64,000 nucleotides of DNA from Rhodocyclaceae bacterium (GCA_028713915.1 JAQTNK010000004.1:89499-153498); one strand, 5' to 3'. Shown: positions 1 to 10,504, numbered from the stretch's first letter. Program-made: numbers and translations. Notes: generated by a model not told the origin, from the sequence alone.

Positions 1-909
1 GGGCGGATCAAGGAAGCGTCGGAGGCGATCAACACGGCGTCGAAGGAAATCGCGGCGGGGAACCAGGATCTGTCGAGCCGGACGGAAGAGCAGGCGAGCA
101 GTCTGGAAGAGACGGCGAGCTCGATGGAAGAGCTGAATGCGACGGTGAAGCAGAATGCCGAGAACGCGCGGCAAGCGAACGAACTGGCGCACAGCTCGAA
201 CGAGATCGCGACGCGCGGCGGCGAGATGGTGAAGCGCGTGGTGGCGACGATGGACGGCATCCAGGACAGTTCGAGGAAGATCGCGGACATCATCGGGGTG
301 ATCGACAGCATCGCGTTCCAGACCAACATCCTGGCGCTGAACGCGGCGGTGGAAGCGGCGCGGGCGGGCGAGCAAGGACGCGGCTTCGCGGTGGTGGCGA
401 CGGAAGTGCGCAACCTGGCGCAGCGCAGTGCGACGGCGGCGAAGGAGATCAAGGCGCTGATCGCGGAGTCGGTGGACAAGGTGGAAGGCGGGGCGAAGCT
501 GGTGCAGCAGGCGGGCAGCACGATGGACGAAGTGGTGAATTCGTTCCAGCGGGTGGCGGCGCTGGTGGGGGACATCACGGCGGCGAGCCGGGAGCAGAGC
601 TCGGGCATCGAGCAGGTGACGCAGGCGGTGAGCCAGATGGACGAAGTGACGCAGCAGAACGCGGCCCTGGTGGAAGAAGCGGCGGCGGCGGCGGAGAGCC
701 TGGAGGAACAGGCGCAAGGGCTGGTGCAGGCGGTGGGCAGCTTCAAGCTGGCCGAAGGCAGCGCGGTGGGCGAGCCGCTGCGGACGCTGGCGGGGACGCC
801 GCGGCTGGCGGCGACGCCCGCGCCGAAGGCGATGCCGGCGCCGGCGAAAGCGAAGCAGATACCGCCGCCCCACCTGGCCGGCGACGACGAAGAATGGGAA
901 GAGTTCTGA
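1..909 (+). CDS. Methyl-accepting chemotaxis protein, 3' part (truncated by window edge)
   Basis: The frame is open from the first base, so the sensor half lies outside the window. The visible 302 residues are the cytoplasmic signalling domain: methylation helices, the hairpin tip ([20 protein letters not shown], around residues 104-123 of the visible part) and the second methylation helix. Tip and flanks match the 36-heptad class of E. coli Tsr/Tar. An Ala/Pro-rich linker leads to a C-terminal EWEEF, which fits the x-[HFYW]-x-x-[HFYW] pentapeptide that tethers CheR and CheB. The last 909 bases are nearly identical, without indels, to the 3' end of the next receptor gene (2867-3775). It should pass ligand signals to CheA. 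Ligand unknown. Confidence 0.95.
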   Translation, partial: GRIKEASEAINTASKEIAAGNQDLSSRTEEQASSLEETASSMEELNATVKQNAENARQANELAHSSNEIATRGGEMVKRVVATMDGIQDSSRKIADIIGVIDSIAFQTNILALNAAVEAARAGEQGRGFAVVATEVRNLAQRSATAAKEIKALIAESVDKVEGGAKLVQQAGSTMDEVVNSFQRVAALVGDITAASREQSSGIEQVTQAVSQMDEVTQQNAALVEEAAAAAESLEEQAQGLVQAVGSFKLAEGSAVGEPLRTLAGTPRLAATPAPKAMPAPAKAKQIPPPHLAGDDEEWEEF

Positions 910-964
910 ACTTCCGATCCGGGTGCCGGCCCCCCGTGCGGGCCATCGACAGCAGAGTGGCGAT

Positions 965-3775
965 ATGAAAACGAACTTGCCGGTAACGCAGAACGAAGTC
1001 GAGGTGGGCGACGACACGCTCATCGTTTCGAAGACGGACCGCAAGGGCCTGATCACCTACATCAACCGCGACTTCCTGCAGATCAGCGGGTTCAGCGAGC
1101 AGGAACTGATCGGCGAGCCGCACAACATCGTGCGCCATCCGGACATGCCGCCGGAGGCCTTCGCGGACTTGTGGAGCACGCTCAAGGCGGGCCGGCCGTG
1201 GACGGGTCTCGTCAAGAACCGCTGCAAGAACGGCGACTTTTACTGGGTGCTCGCCAACGTCACGCCGATCTGGGAAGGCACCGAGGTCACCGGCTACCTG
1301 TCGGTGCGGCGCAAGCCGTCGCGGTCGGACATCGATGCCGCCGACGCGGCCTATCGCCTGTTCCGCGAGAAGCGCGCCGGCAACCTGCGCATCGAGAACG
1401 GCCAGGCGGTGGCCGGCCGCGGCGGCATCAAGAAGTCGCTGCGCGACCTGTCCCTGAACGGCAAGTTCCTGCTGGCATTCGGCGTCGTCCTGGCGATGGG
1501 CCTGCTGATGGGGCTGGTCGGCTACCTCGGCCTCGTCAGCGTGCAGGACGACTTCCGCCAGTACGAGCAGCAGGCCGTCGGCCGCGAGCGGCTGGCTGCC
1601 AAGGGCTCGAATGCGCTCGGCAACGCCATCCACTATTTCAAGAATTCCATGCTGCGCGGCGGCGACTATCCGCAAAAGTTCGCGGGCGCCATCGCCGAGA
1701 TCGAGCAAGTCGTCACCGAGTATCGCGGCGTCGGCGCGCTGACGGCCGACGAGCAGAGCATCCTCGCCGACATCGGCGCCTCGGCGAAGGCCTATCGCGC
1801 CGCGGGCATCGACGTCGCGCGCATGCGTGACGACGGCATCCTGATCTCCGAAATCGACCGCACCATCAAGGGCGCGGACCGGCCGCTGGGCGAGGCCTTC
1901 GCCAAGCTCACGGCCCTCAACCAGGAACGCGCGAAAAAGGAATCCGCCGCCTTGGACAAGGCAGTCGGCGACACCATCAAGGCGACGGTGATCTTCATGG
2001 TCATCATGGTCCTGGCGGCGCTGCTCGTGGTGCGCATCTTCGTGCGTTCGCTGCTGCATCCGATCGACGCGATATTGCGCGCTTTCGGCGCGATTTCCGG
2101 CGGCGACTACAGCAGCCGCATCGACGTCTCGCGCACGGACGAGATCGGCCGGCTGATGTGGGGCCTGCAATCGATGCAGACGCGCATGGGCTTCGAGGTC
2201 TCCGAAACCAAGCGCACGGCCGACGAGATGACGCGGGTCAAGATCGCGCTGGACAACGTCAGCACGCCGGTGCGCATCGCCAACGTCGATGGCGGCGTCA
2301 TCTACGCCAACCATGCGCTGCTGGCCACCTTGCGGCGCATCGAGCCGGTCCTCAAGGCGCAGAACCCTGCCTTCAGCGTCGACGGCTTCGTCGGCAGCAG
2401 CATCGGCACGCTGTATGCCGATCCCGCCGCGGCGCTGGCGCGCCTGGCGAGCTTGACGCAGACGGTGAAGACCACCATGGACATCGGCGGCCGCACCTAT
2501 TGCGTGGTGACGACGCCGGTGCTCAACGATGCCGGCGTGCGCCTCGGCTCGGCCGGCGAGTGGCAGGACCGCACCGACGAGATGGCCGTCGAACGCGAGA
2601 TCGCCGAGCTGGTGCAAAACGCGGTGCTGGGCGACTTGGCGACGCGGCTGGACTTGCGCGGCAAGGAAGGCTTCTACGAGACCCTGGCGCGCAGCCTCAA
2701 TGCCCTGCTCGACAACACCCAGCAAGCGCTGGCGAAGACCTCGGAAGTGCTCAATCGCGTCGCCCGCGGCGACCTGACGACGAAGATCGAAGAAGACTAT
2801 CAAGGCGTCTTCGGCCAATTGAAGGCGGACACGAACACGACGGTGGAGCGGCTGCGGGAAGTGGTGGGACGGATCAAGGAAGCGTCGGAGGCGATCAACA
2901 CGGCGTCGAAGGAAATCGCGGCGGGGAACCAGGATCTGTCGAGCCGGACGGAAGAGCAGGCGAGCAGCCTGGAAGAGACGGCAAGCTCGATGGAAGAGCT
3001 GAACGCGACGGTGAAGCAGAATGCCGAGAACGCGCGGCAAGCGAACGAACTGGCGCACAGCTCGAACGAGATCGCGACGCGCGGCGGCGAGATGGTGAAG
3101 CGGGTGGTGGCGACGATGGACGGCATCCAGGACAGCTCGAGGAAGATCGCGGACATCATCGGCGTGATCGACAGCATCGCGTTCCAGACCAACATCCTGG
3201 CGCTGAACGCGGCGGTGGAAGCGGCGCGGGCGGGCGAGCAGGGACGGGGCTTCGCGGTGGTGGCGACGGAAGTGCGCAACCTGGCGCAGCGCAGTGCGAC
3301 GGCGGCGAAGGAGATCAAGGCGCTGATCGCGGAGTCGGTGGACAAGGTGGAGGGCGGCGCGAAGCTGGTGCAGCAGGCGGGCAGCACGATGGACGAAGTG
3401 GTGAATTCGTTCCAGCGGGTGGCGGCGCTGGTGGGGGACATCACGGCGGCGAGCCGGGAGCAGAGCTCGGGCATCGAGCAGGTGACGCAGGCGGTGAGCC
3501 AGATGGACGAAGTGACGCAGCAGAACGCGGCGCTGGTGGAAGAAGCGGCGGCGGCGGCGGAGAGCCTGGAGGAACAGGCGCAAGGGCTGGTGCAGGCGGT
3601 GGGCAGCTTCAAACTGGCGGAAGGCGGCGCGGTGGGCGAGCCGCTGCGGACGCTGGCGGGGACGCCGCGGCTGGCGGCGACGCCCGCGCCGAAGGCGATG
3701 CCGGCGCCGGCGAAGGTGAAGCAGATACCGCCGCCCCACCTGACCAGCGACGACGAAGAATGGGCCGAGTTCTGA
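965..3775 (+). CDS. PAS-containing methyl-accepting chemotaxis protein (Aer-like N-terminus)
   Basis: 936 residues. Residues about 1-120 form a PAS domain like that of the aerotaxis receptor Aer ([20 protein letters not shown], then [10 protein letters not shown]). Hydrophobic segments at about 167-191 and 340-361 flank a small presumably periplasmic region. HAMP follows, then a second PAS-like region at about 427-532, a second HAMP-like helix pair, and the 36H signalling domain from about 634. The C-terminus EWAEF is a CheR-tethering pentapeptide and cheR is the next gene. I chose ATG 965 rather than the in-frame start at 923 because the PAS homology begins just after it. The PAS suggests redox, energy or oxygen sensing through a bound cofactor (inference). 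Codon usage changes abruptly near base 2820. Confidence 0.93.
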   Translation: MKTNLPVTQNEVEVGDDTLIVSKTDRKGLITYINRDFLQISGFSEQELIGEPHNIVRHPDMPPEAFADLWSTLKAGRPWTGLVKNRCKNGDFYWVLANVTPIWEGTEVTGYLSVRRKPSRSDIDAADAAYRLFREKRAGNLRIENGQAVAGRGGIKKSLRDLSLNGKFLLAFGVVLAMGLLMGLVGYLGLVSVQDDFRQYEQQAVGRERLAAKGSNALGNAIHYFKNSMLRGGDYPQKFAGAIAEIEQVVTEYRGVGALTADEQSILADIGASAKAYRAAGIDVARMRDDGILISEIDRTIKGADRPLGEAFAKLTALNQERAKKESAALDKAVGDTIKATVIFMVIMVLAALLVVRIFVRSLLHPIDAILRAFGAISGGDYSSRIDVSRTDEIGRLMWGLQSMQTRMGFEVSETKRTADEMTRVKIALDNVSTPVRIANVDGGVIYANHALLATLRRIEPVLKAQNPAFSVDGFVGSSIGTLYADPAAALARLASLTQTVKTTMDIGGRTYCVVTTPVLNDAGVRLGSAGEWQDRTDEMAVEREIAELVQNAVLGDLATRLDLRGKEGFYETLARSLNALLDNTQQALAKTSEVLNRVARGDLTTKIEEDYQGVFGQLKADTNTTVERLREVVGRIKEASEAINTASKEIAAGNQDLSSRTEEQASSLEETASSMEELNATVKQNAENARQANELAHSSNEIATRGGEMVKRVVATMDGIQDSSRKIADIIGVIDSIAFQTNILALNAAVEAARAGEQGRGFAVVATEVRNLAQRSATAAKEIKALIAESVDKVEGGAKLVQQAGSTMDEVVNSFQRVAALVGDITAASREQSSGIEQVTQAVSQMDEVTQQNAALVEEAAAAAESLEEQAQGLVQAVGSFKLAEGGAVGEPLRTLAGTPRLAATPAPKAMPAPAKVKQIPPPHLTSDDEEWAEF
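2867..3775 (+). repeat. Second copy of a 909-bp direct repeat shared with bases 1-909 (MCP signalling domain)
   Basis: Base n of 1-909 aligns with n+2866 with no gaps; I count only about twenty substitutions by eye. Similarity stops at the two stop codons, so the following intergenic sequences differ. Codon choice inside the repeat (mostly GCG, GTG, CGG) differs from the GCC, GTC, CGC preference just upstream in the same gene. This points to recent duplication or gene conversion of the signalling module. Confidence 0.9.
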
Positions 3776-3842
3776 AACGAGGCCTCGACCGCTGCCTGCG
3801 GCGGGCGGCCGGCGGCGCCCGCGTGCCGCAAGGGTCACCCCC

Positions 3843-4742
3843 ATGGCGATGACTCCAGGTTCCGGCCGCGTCGACGCGCCCACGATCACGCCCCAGCGCG
3901 AGTTCCATTTCACGCAGGAGAACTTCGACCGTGTGCGCAAGCTGATCTACGACCACGCCGGCATATCGCTGGCGCCGATCAAGCGCGACATGGTCTATTC
4001 ACGCCTGGCGCGGCGCTTGCGGGCGCTCGGCCTGACGAGCTTCGGCGACTACCTGGCGCACCTGGAGAAGGGCGACGAAAAGGAGTGGGAGATTTTCGTC
4101 AACTCGCTGACGACGAACCTGACGTCGTTCTTCCGCGAGAACCATCACTTCCCCATCCTCGCCGACTACCTCGCCGGCCTTTCCTCGCGGCCGATCCGCA
4201 TCTGGTGTTCGGCCGCATCGACCGGCGAGGAGCCGTATTCCCTGGCGATCACGGCCTGCGAAGTCTTCGGCAGCGTGACGCCGCCGGTGACCATCCTCGC
4301 CACCGACATCGATACCAACGTGCTGGCGACGGCGGCGCGCGGCGTCTATCCGGAAGAGCGCGTCGAGAAGCTCGATGCGGAGCGGCTGCGCCGCTTCTTT
4401 CTCAAGGGCTCGGGAAAACAGGAAGGCTATGTCAGGGTGCGGCCCGAACTGCAGAAGCTCATCACCTTCAGCCGCTTCAATCTGCTCGACGTGCGCTGGT
4501 CGATGCCGGGGCCGTTCGACGTCATGTTCTGCCGCAACGTCATGATCTACTTCGACAAGGACACGCAGTATCAGATCCTCAAGAAGTTCGTGCCGCTGTT
4601 GCGGGACGACGGCCTGTTCTTCGCCGGCCACTCGGAGAGCTTCCTGCATGCCGCCGACCTGATGCGCTCGCTCGGCCGCACCGTCTATGAGCGCGCCGAC
4701 CGCAAGGGCCCGTCACGCGACATGCGGCATCGCCCGGCATGA
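3843..4742 (+). CDS. cheR: Chemotaxis protein methyltransferase CheR
   Basis: 299 residues. Transfers methyl groups from S-adenosylmethionine to receptor glutamates for adaptation. The N-terminal helical domain (FHFTQENFDRVRKLIYDHAG) precedes the Rossmann-fold methyltransferase with the SAM-binding stretch IWCSAASTGEEPYSLAI and the later DVMFCRNVMIYF motif. Length is normal for the family. It lies directly after two receptors that carry CheR-tethering pentapeptides. The stop overlaps the cheD start as ATGA, implying translational coupling. A second ATG two codons downstream is possible. Confidence 0.97.
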   Translation: MAMTPGSGRVDAPTITPQREFHFTQENFDRVRKLIYDHAGISLAPIKRDMVYSRLARRLRALGLTSFGDYLAHLEKGDEKEWEIFVNSLTTNLTSFFRENHHFPILADYLAGLSSRPIRIWCSAASTGEEPYSLAITACEVFGSVTPPVTILATDIDTNVLATAARGVYPEERVEKLDAERLRRFFLKGSGKQEGYVRVRPELQKLITFSRFNLLDVRWSMPGPFDVMFCRNVMIYFDKDTQYQILKKFVPLLRDDGLFFAGHSESFLHAADLMRSLGRTVYERADRKGPSRDMRHRPA

Positions 4743-5347
4743 ACGAAATCGGCTTCGCCGAACACCTGGCGGGGAATCGCTATTTCGATCGCCAGTTCGA
4801 AGTCGAAGCGGTCAAGGTGCTGCCGGGCGAGTACTTCGTCACGTCCGCCGACATCGTGCTGGTGACGGTGCTCGGCTCCTGCGTCTCGGCCTGCGTACGG
4901 GACCGCGAGAAGGGCGTCGGCGGCATGAATCATTTCATGCTGGCCGACGGCGGCGACAACGAAATCGTGTCGGCCTCGGCCCGCTACGGCACCTACGCGA
5001 TGGAAATTCTCATCAACCATCTGCTGAAGATGGGCGCCCGCAAGAGCGCGCTCGAAGCCAAGGTCTTCGGCGGCGGCCGCGTCCTGGCGAGCTTGACGAG
5101 TTCCCAGGTCGGCGAGCGCAATTGCAGTTTCGTCCTCGATTTTCTCGCCACCGAAGGCATCCCCGTGGCGGCCCAGGACCTGCTCGACGTCTATCCGCGC
5201 AAGGTCTATTACTTCCCGACGTCGGGCCGCGTGCTCGTGAAGAAGCTGGTGCGCATGCATAATGACACCGTGATGAAACGGGAGAAGGAATACGCGGCGC
5301 GCCTGATCGAAGCGCCGGTCACCGGCGATATCGAACTCTTTACCTGA
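4739..5347 (+). CDS. cheD: Chemoreceptor glutamine deamidase CheD
   Basis: 202 residues. Deamidates receptor glutamines, creating methylation sites, and in some bacteria interacts with CheC. The papain-like Cys is in [11 protein letters not shown], the His in [10 protein letters not shown], and the Thr in [10 protein letters not shown], so the catalytic triad is present. The start overlaps the cheR stop. No cheC is seen here; CheZ, encoded downstream, is the CheY phosphatase, so the role is probably purely receptor maturation (inference). Confidence 0.96.
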   Translation: MNEIGFAEHLAGNRYFDRQFEVEAVKVLPGEYFVTSADIVLVTVLGSCVSACVRDREKGVGGMNHFMLADGGDNEIVSASARYGTYAMEILINHLLKMGARKSALEAKVFGGGRVLASLTSSQVGERNCSFVLDFLATEGIPVAAQDLLDVYPRKVYYFPTSGRVLVKKLVRMHNDTVMKREKEYAARLIEAPVTGDIELFT

Positions 5348-5357
5348 CGGAAACACC

Positions 5358-6440
5358 GTGGCCATCAAAGTCCTCATTGTCGACGACTCCGCGCTGATGC
5401 GCGCCCTGCTCACCGAAATCATCGGCGGCGCTCCCGACCTCGAAGTGGTGGGCGCCGCGCCCGATCCCCTCGCGGCGCGCGAAATGATCAAGGCGCTCAA
5501 CCCCGACGTGCTGACGCTCGACGTCGAGATGCCGAAGATGGACGGCCTGGCTTTCCTCGAACGCCTGATGCGCCTGCGGCCGATGCCGGTGGTGATGATT
5601 TCGTCGCTGACCGAGCGCGGCTCGGAAGTCACCCTGCAGGCTTTGGAAATCGGCGCCGTCGACTTCGTCGCCAAGCCGCGCGCCGAGAACATCACGCTCC
5701 TGCAGGCCTATGCCGATGACATTCGCGACAAGATCCGCGCCGCCTGCGGCGCGCAACTGAAGCGCTCGGCGCCGGCCATTCCGGCCGCGGCCGAGCCGCG
5801 CGGCGAAGCGGTCGCGCCGCCCGCCGGCGCGGGCTTGTCGTCGCGGCTGCTGGGCGAGAAGATCATCGCCATCGGCGCCTCGACCGGCGGCACCGAGGCG
5901 ATCAAGGACGTCCTCACCGGGCTGCCGGAAGACGTGCCGGGCATCGTCATGGCGCAGCACATGCCGGAATCCTTCACCGGCTCCTTCGCGCGCCGCCTCG
6001 ACAGCCTGTGCCGCGTCGCCGTCATCGAATCGCAAGGCGGCGAACGCATCGAACCCGGCCACGCCTACCTGGCGCCCGGACACTCGCACCTGCTGGTCAA
6101 GCGCGTCGGCGGCCATTACGTCACCGAGCTGTCGAAGGCCGAGCCGGTCAATCGCCATCGGCCGTCGGTCGACGTGCTGTTCCGCTCCGTGGCCGAGCAG
6201 GCCAAGCACAACGCCATCGGCGTCATCCTCACCGGCATGGGCAAGGACGGCGCCCAGGGCATGCTGGAAATGCGCAAGGCCGGCGCCTGGAACATCGGCC
6301 AGGACGAGGCCAGCTGCGTCGTCTATGGCATGCCGCGCGAAGCGGCCAACGTCGGCGCCGTGGAAGAAGTGGCGGCCTTGCCGGACGTCGCCGCGCGCAT
6401 CCTGGCCAAATTGCGCCAGTGGGACAGGCAAGCCCGCTAG
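5358..6440 (+). CDS. cheB: Chemotaxis response regulator protein-glutamate methylesterase CheB
   Basis: 360 residues from a GTG start. An N-terminal receiver domain carries the phospho-acceptor Asp in [12 protein letters not shown]. An Ala-rich linker leads to the methylesterase domain with Ser in [11 protein letters not shown], His in [13 protein letters not shown] and Asp in [12 protein letters not shown], the expected Ser-His-Asp triad. Phosphorylated by CheA, it removes receptor methyl groups. The gene is 10 bases after cheD, in one operon with cheR and cheD. Confidence 0.97.
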   Translation: MAIKVLIVDDSALMRALLTEIIGGAPDLEVVGAAPDPLAAREMIKALNPDVLTLDVEMPKMDGLAFLERLMRLRPMPVVMISSLTERGSEVTLQALEIGAVDFVAKPRAENITLLQAYADDIRDKIRAACGAQLKRSAPAIPAAAEPRGEAVAPPAGAGLSSRLLGEKIIAIGASTGGTEAIKDVLTGLPEDVPGIVMAQHMPESFTGSFARRLDSLCRVAVIESQGGERIEPGHAYLAPGHSHLLVKRVGGHYVTELSKAEPVNRHRPSVDVLFRSVAEQAKHNAIGVILTGMGKDGAQGMLEMRKAGAWNIGQDEASCVVYGMPREAANVGAVEEVAALPDVAARILAKLRQWDRQAR

Positions 6441-6484
6441 GCTATACTCTGCTTCGACGTCAGGACAACAAAAGGGGCTCTTCC

Positions 6485-6790
6485 ATGGATACCAATGTGT
6501 CATCGGCGGACGGCCGCACCGTCATCCGCCTCAGCGGACGCTTCGACTTCAATGCCCATCGCGAGTTTCGCGACGCCGTCGACCAGGTCTTGAAGAGCGA
6601 AGGCCTGAAGGAGATTCAGGTCGACTTCGGCGGCGTCGATTACCTCGACAGCTCGGCGCTGGGCATGCTCCTGATGTTGCGCGACAAGGCGCGCGGCGCC
6701 GGCAAGAACGTCGCGCTGGCCAATTGCCGCGGCGCCGTGAAGCAAGTCATCGAAATCGCCAACTTCGGCAAACTCTTCTCCATCACCTGA
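6485..6790 (+). CDS. STAS-domain anti-anti-sigma factor, HsbA-like
   Basis: 101 residues forming a single STAS domain. The phosphorylatable serine region is VDYLDSSALGMLLMLRD, as in SpoIIAA/RsbV-type proteins. The pair with the next gene (receiver-PP2C-HATPase) matches in order and size the HsbA-HsbR pair of Pseudomonas aeruginosa, where HsbA binds the anti-sigma factor FlgM or a diguanylate cyclase depending on phosphorylation (established for that species). Here it sits in the chemotaxis cluster while flgM lies 18 kb away. The FlgM link is inference. The upstream 44-base gap holds a possible -10 element, TATACT, at 6444-6449. Confidence 0.8.
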   Translation: MDTNVSSADGRTVIRLSGRFDFNAHREFRDAVDQVLKSEGLKEIQVDFGGVDYLDSSALGMLLMLRDKARGAGKNVALANCRGAVKQVIEIANFGKLFSIT

Positions 6791-6811
6791 TTCCAGCCGG
6801 TTGCCTCGGCC

Positions 6812-8527
6812 ATGAAGATACTCCTGGTCGATGACAATCCGGACGACCGCCGCCTCGCCCGCCACGAGCTGATGCGGCTGGGTCACGACGTGGTCGACGT
6901 CGACGATGCGACCCGCGTGCTGGCGCTCTTTGAGCGCGAGCGCCCGGATGTCGTCGTCACCGACATCGCCATGGCCGGCATGGACGGCTTCACACTGACG
7001 CGGGAAGTTCAGCGGCGCGCGGCGCCGCGCTGGCAGCCGGTGCTGTTCCTCAGCGGCCAGCGCGACGACGCCTTGCGGGCGCAGGCCATTCGCGCCGGCG
7101 CCGACGGCTATGTGACGAAGCCGGTATCGGCGCCGCTGCTCGACGCCAGCCTGAAGCTCGTCGAGCGCCTGCTGGCGGCGCAGCGCGGCGAGCGCGAGCG
7201 CGGCGACGAACTGGCGAAATGCCAGGCTGCCGCGGAGGAAGAAAGGCGCGTCGCCGCGCATTTGCTGCGCCGCCTCGTCATTGCCGACAAGCTCGACGAT
7301 CCGGCGCTATGCCATTGGCTTTCCGCCGCCGCGGTCTTCGGCGGCGACCTGATCGCCGCCGCGCGCACGCCGGGGCGCACGCTGCATGTGCTGCTGGCCG
7401 ACGGTCCCGGACGCGGCCTCGCCGCCGCCGTCAACGTGCTGCCCATCATCGCGCCGTTCTACCGCATGACCGAAAAGGGCTTCGGCATCGACGCCATCGT
7501 CCGCGAGATGAATGCCAAGGTCAGGCAGTTCCTGCCCGCAGGCCGCTTCGTCGCCGCCACCGTGGCGGCCATCGACTTTCGCGAAGCCTACGTGCGGCTG
7601 TGGAACGGCGGCAATCCCGCGCCGCTCCTGCTCTCGGCGGCGGGCGAGGTCGAAGCGACGTTCGCCTTGCGCCACTTGCCGCTGGGCGTCCTCGTCGAAG
7701 GCGAGTTCGAAGCGACCACCGAGACGCACGCCTTCGGCGCCGAGCGGCAGTTGGTCATCTATTCGGACGGTTTGATCGAAGCCGAAAATGCCGCCGGCGA
7801 GCCTTTCGGCGGCGAGCGCCTGAAGGCTGCGCTTGCCGGCGCGGCGCCGCCGGCGCGGGTCGCCGGGACCATTGCGGCAGTGGCGGCGCATTGCGGCGCG
7901 GCGGCGACGGCGGACGACGTCGCCATGATCCTGGTGCGCGGACAGCCGGAGCTCGCCGCGGTCGACCCGCCGCAGGCGGCAGCGCCGCTCGTCGCCGCCA
8001 CCGAGCAGCGCTGCTGGCGCTTCAGCTTGCGCCTGGGCGCCAGGGAACTGCGCACGCTGGATGTGGTGCCGCTGCTGCTCGGCCTGGTCGGCCAGTTCGA
8101 AGGCGCGCGCCACTGCGCCGGCGAGCTTTTCGTGGTCTTGTCGGAGCTGTTCAACAATGCCCTCGATCATGGCCTGCTGCTGCTCGATTCGCGGCAGAAG
8201 CTCGACCCCGAAGGCATGGAGCGCTTCCTGCGCGAGCGCGAGGCGCGCCTGGCGCTGCTCGGTGCCGGCGAGATCGAGTTGGAACTCGAGCAGTTCGAAC
8301 ATGCCGGCGGCGCCTGGCTGCGCATCGTCTGCCGCGACACCGGCCCGGGTTTCGCGCATGCCGCGCTCGAGCGCAGCGCCGCCGCCGACGGCGACTTGCC
8401 GTTCGGGCGCGGCCTGGCGCTGGTGCGCGCGATGTCTTCCAGTTTCGAGTTCAACGACATCGGCAATGCCGCCACGGTCGTCCTGGCCCTGAAGCCGACC
8501 GCCGCCGGCGCCAATCCGGACATTTGA
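6812..8527 (+). CDS. Receiver-PP2C phosphatase-HATPase kinase fusion, HsbR-like partner-switch regulator
   Basis: 571 residues. The receiver (1-120) has acidic residues DDNPDD, phospho-Asp in VVTDIAMAGMDG and Lys in YVTKPVS. The PP2C/RsbU-type serine phosphatase (about 165-375) shows FGGDLIAA, YSDGLIEAEN and ADDVAMILVR. The C-terminal anti-sigma-type HATPase (about 400-565) has the N-box LSELFNNALDHG and the G-box DTGPGF. Known homologues such as P. aeruginosa HsbR both phosphorylate and dephosphorylate the STAS partner, switched by receiver phosphorylation. The partner is presumably the STAS protein 21 bases upstream. No HptB-like phosphotransfer gene is visible, so the upstream kinase is unknown. 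Confidence 0.85.
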   Translation: MKILLVDDNPDDRRLARHELMRLGHDVVDVDDATRVLALFERERPDVVVTDIAMAGMDGFTLTREVQRRAAPRWQPVLFLSGQRDDALRAQAIRAGADGYVTKPVSAPLLDASLKLVERLLAAQRGERERGDELAKCQAAAEEERRVAAHLLRRLVIADKLDDPALCHWLSAAAVFGGDLIAAARTPGRTLHVLLADGPGRGLAAAVNVLPIIAPFYRMTEKGFGIDAIVREMNAKVRQFLPAGRFVAATVAAIDFREAYVRLWNGGNPAPLLLSAAGEVEATFALRHLPLGVLVEGEFEATTETHAFGAERQLVIYSDGLIEAENAAGEPFGGERLKAALAGAAPPARVAGTIAAVAAHCGAAATADDVAMILVRGQPELAAVDPPQAAAPLVAATEQRCWRFSLRLGARELRTLDVVPLLLGLVGQFEGARHCAGELFVVLSELFNNALDHGLLLLDSRQKLDPEGMERFLREREARLALLGAGEIELELEQFEHAGGAWLRIVCRDTGPGFAHAALERSAAADGDLPFGRGLALVRAMSSSFEFNDIGNAATVVLALKPTAAGANPDI

Positions 8528-8701
8528 AGGTTTTGGCGGCGGCCGCCGAGGACTTGTCTTCGCGCCGCGAAACACTTAGAGTTGCCGCTTGAGAAAAGAC
8601 CCCATCGGCACTGACAGAACGGGGAAAGCCGGAAGCCAGGTCGGTGCGGTTTATTGCGATGGCATAGCGGAAAATCGCGGGTTACGGGAGGAAGAGGCGA
8701 T

Positions 8702-10408
8702 ATGGCGGCATCCAAAGTCATGACTCATGCGCGCATGGCGCATGGCCTCGCCGGCTTGGTGCTGGCCGGTGCCGGCATCGGCGGCGTCTATCTGGCCGGT
8801 GCCACGCCGAGCCTGGGCGTCGTCGCTTTCTACCTCGTCGTCGGCCTCGCGGTTGGGTTGATCCCGGCGCTCGTCGTCGCCCACTCGCTGGCGACGCCCC
8901 TGGAACAACTGCGCCAGACCATTGCGCTGACGCGCAACGACGGCGACCTGTCGCGGCGCGCCGTGGTGCCGCCGGGCAGCGGCATCGCCGCGACGGCGCA
9001 AGCCTATAACGAACTGATCGCCAGTTTCCAGGGCATCGCCACGCGCATCATCTTTACCGCGCAACAAGTGGCCGAGGCCGCCGACAAGCTGATCGTCGAG
9101 GCGAAGTTTACGGTGGAAAGTTCCGAAAGCCAGAACATCGCCGCGGAGGGCGCTGCCGAAGCGGTGGCCGAGCTGTCGGGCGGCATCGCCGCGGTCGCCG
9201 ACAATGCCGACGGCACCGCGCACATCGCCCAGTCGGCGCGCGAGCATTCGTCGCGCGGCGCCGAGATCGTCGGCGCGGCTTCGGCGGAGATCGAGCGCAT
9301 CGCCCATTCGGTGGAACAGTCGGCCCGGGTGATTGCCGCCCTGGGCGAGCGCTCCGAAGCGATTTCGGGCATCGTCAAGACGATCCACGACATCGCCGAC
9401 CAGACCAATCTGCTGGCGCTCAACGCCGCCATCGAGGCGGCGCGTGCCGGCGAGCAGGGCCGCGGTTTTGCCGTCGTCGCCGACGAAGTCCGGAAGCTGG
9501 CGGAGCGCACCACCGCGGCGACCGCCGAAATCGGCACCATGATCGCGGCGATCCAGAGCGAGACGCAAAGCGCGATTGCGACGATCCAGGAAGGCTCGAG
9601 CCAGGCGCGCAACGGCGCCGAACTGGCGCGGCAGGCGGCCGACGCCCTGACGCAGATCAACCACGGCGCCCAGGAAACCATGGAAAAGGTCGATGCCATC
9701 GCCCGCGCCATGGCCGAGCAGAGCGGCAAGACCCGCAGCATCGCCGAGCACGTCACCAGCATCATGGGGTCCGCCGAGCGCAACAGCGAAGGCGCGCGCA
9801 GCACGCTGGCCGAGGCCAACCAACTCGATTACCTGGCCACGAATCTCGAGGAAATCGGCACGGTGTTCAAGCTCGGCCAGGCCGGCGAGGATGCGCGCAA
9901 GGTCCATCATCAGATGCCGCAAGTCGTGCAGGACGCCGCCCGGCAGGTCTCGGCGGCGCTCGAGGCGGCCGTCGACAGCGGCACCATCAAGCTCGACGAT
10001 CTCTTCGATCGCAGCTACGCGCCGATCGCCAATTCCAAGCCGCCGAAGTTCCACACGCGCTTCGACAGCCTGTGCGATCGGCTCTTGCCGGCCATCCAGG
10101 AGCCGCTGCTGACGCGCCACAAGGAAATCACCTACGCCATCGGCTGCGATACCAGCGGCTACGTGCCGACGCACAACAACCGCTTCTGCCAGCCGCTCAC
10201 CGGCGACGAAAAGAAGGACTTCATCGGCAACCGCACCAAGCGCATCTTTTCCGATCCGGTCGGCAAGCGCTGCGGCGCCCACGAGATTCCGTTCCTGCTG
10301 CAAACCTACCGCCGCGACACCGGCGAGATCATGCACGACATCTCCGCCCCGATCTATGTCAAGGGCCGTCACTGGGGCGGCTTCCGCGTCGGCTACCGGA
10401 CGGAATGA
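8702..10408 (+). CDS. Methyl-accepting chemotaxis protein with C-terminal extra domain
   Basis: 568 residues. Two hydrophobic segments (about 14-33 and 38-58) with almost no loop between them leave no periplasmic sensor. A HAMP-like stretch leads to the signalling domain with tip [21 protein letters not shown] distinct region of about 140 residues (from about 425) follows, with [18 protein letters not shown], a segment containing [14 protein letters not shown], then [20 protein letters not shown] and [12 protein letters not shown]. It looks like a Cache/PAS-type sensor placed after the signalling domain. There is no CheR pentapeptide. ATG 8702 is supported by GGGAGG about 9 bases upstream; the in-frame start at 8654 is less likely. 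Ligand unknown. Confidence 0.9.
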   Translation: MAASKVMTHARMAHGLAGLVLAGAGIGGVYLAGATPSLGVVAFYLVVGLAVGLIPALVVAHSLATPLEQLRQTIALTRNDGDLSRRAVVPPGSGIAATAQAYNELIASFQGIATRIIFTAQQVAEAADKLIVEAKFTVESSESQNIAAEGAAEAVAELSGGIAAVADNADGTAHIAQSAREHSSRGAEIVGAASAEIERIAHSVEQSARVIAALGERSEAISGIVKTIHDIADQTNLLALNAAIEAARAGEQGRGFAVVADEVRKLAERTTAATAEIGTMIAAIQSETQSAIATIQEGSSQARNGAELARQAADALTQINHGAQETMEKVDAIARAMAEQSGKTRSIAEHVTSIMGSAERNSEGARSTLAEANQLDYLATNLEEIGTVFKLGQAGEDARKVHHQMPQVVQDAARQVSAALEAAVDSGTIKLDDLFDRSYAPIANSKPPKFHTRFDSLCDRLLPAIQEPLLTRHKEITYAIGCDTSGYVPTHNNRFCQPLTGDEKKDFIGNRTKRIFSDPVGKRCGAHEIPFLLQTYRRDTGEIMHDISAPIYVKGRHWGGFRVGYRTE

Positions 10409-10504
10409 CGCGCTGGCGCTGGGCGCCGGCAGAATTTACCCGCCAGAAATGGCGTAACATTCCAGCCTCCCAAAGTAGAGGAAGATCTGGCGAAAGGTTC
10501 GGAT

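Noticed and set aside
743..3940. A 1065-codon open frame on the - strand opposite the receptor genes
   Set aside because: Arg/His/Leu-rich shadow of GC-rich receptor codons; the + strand encodes a complete canonical receptor and no ribosome-binding site or motif supports the antisense frame.
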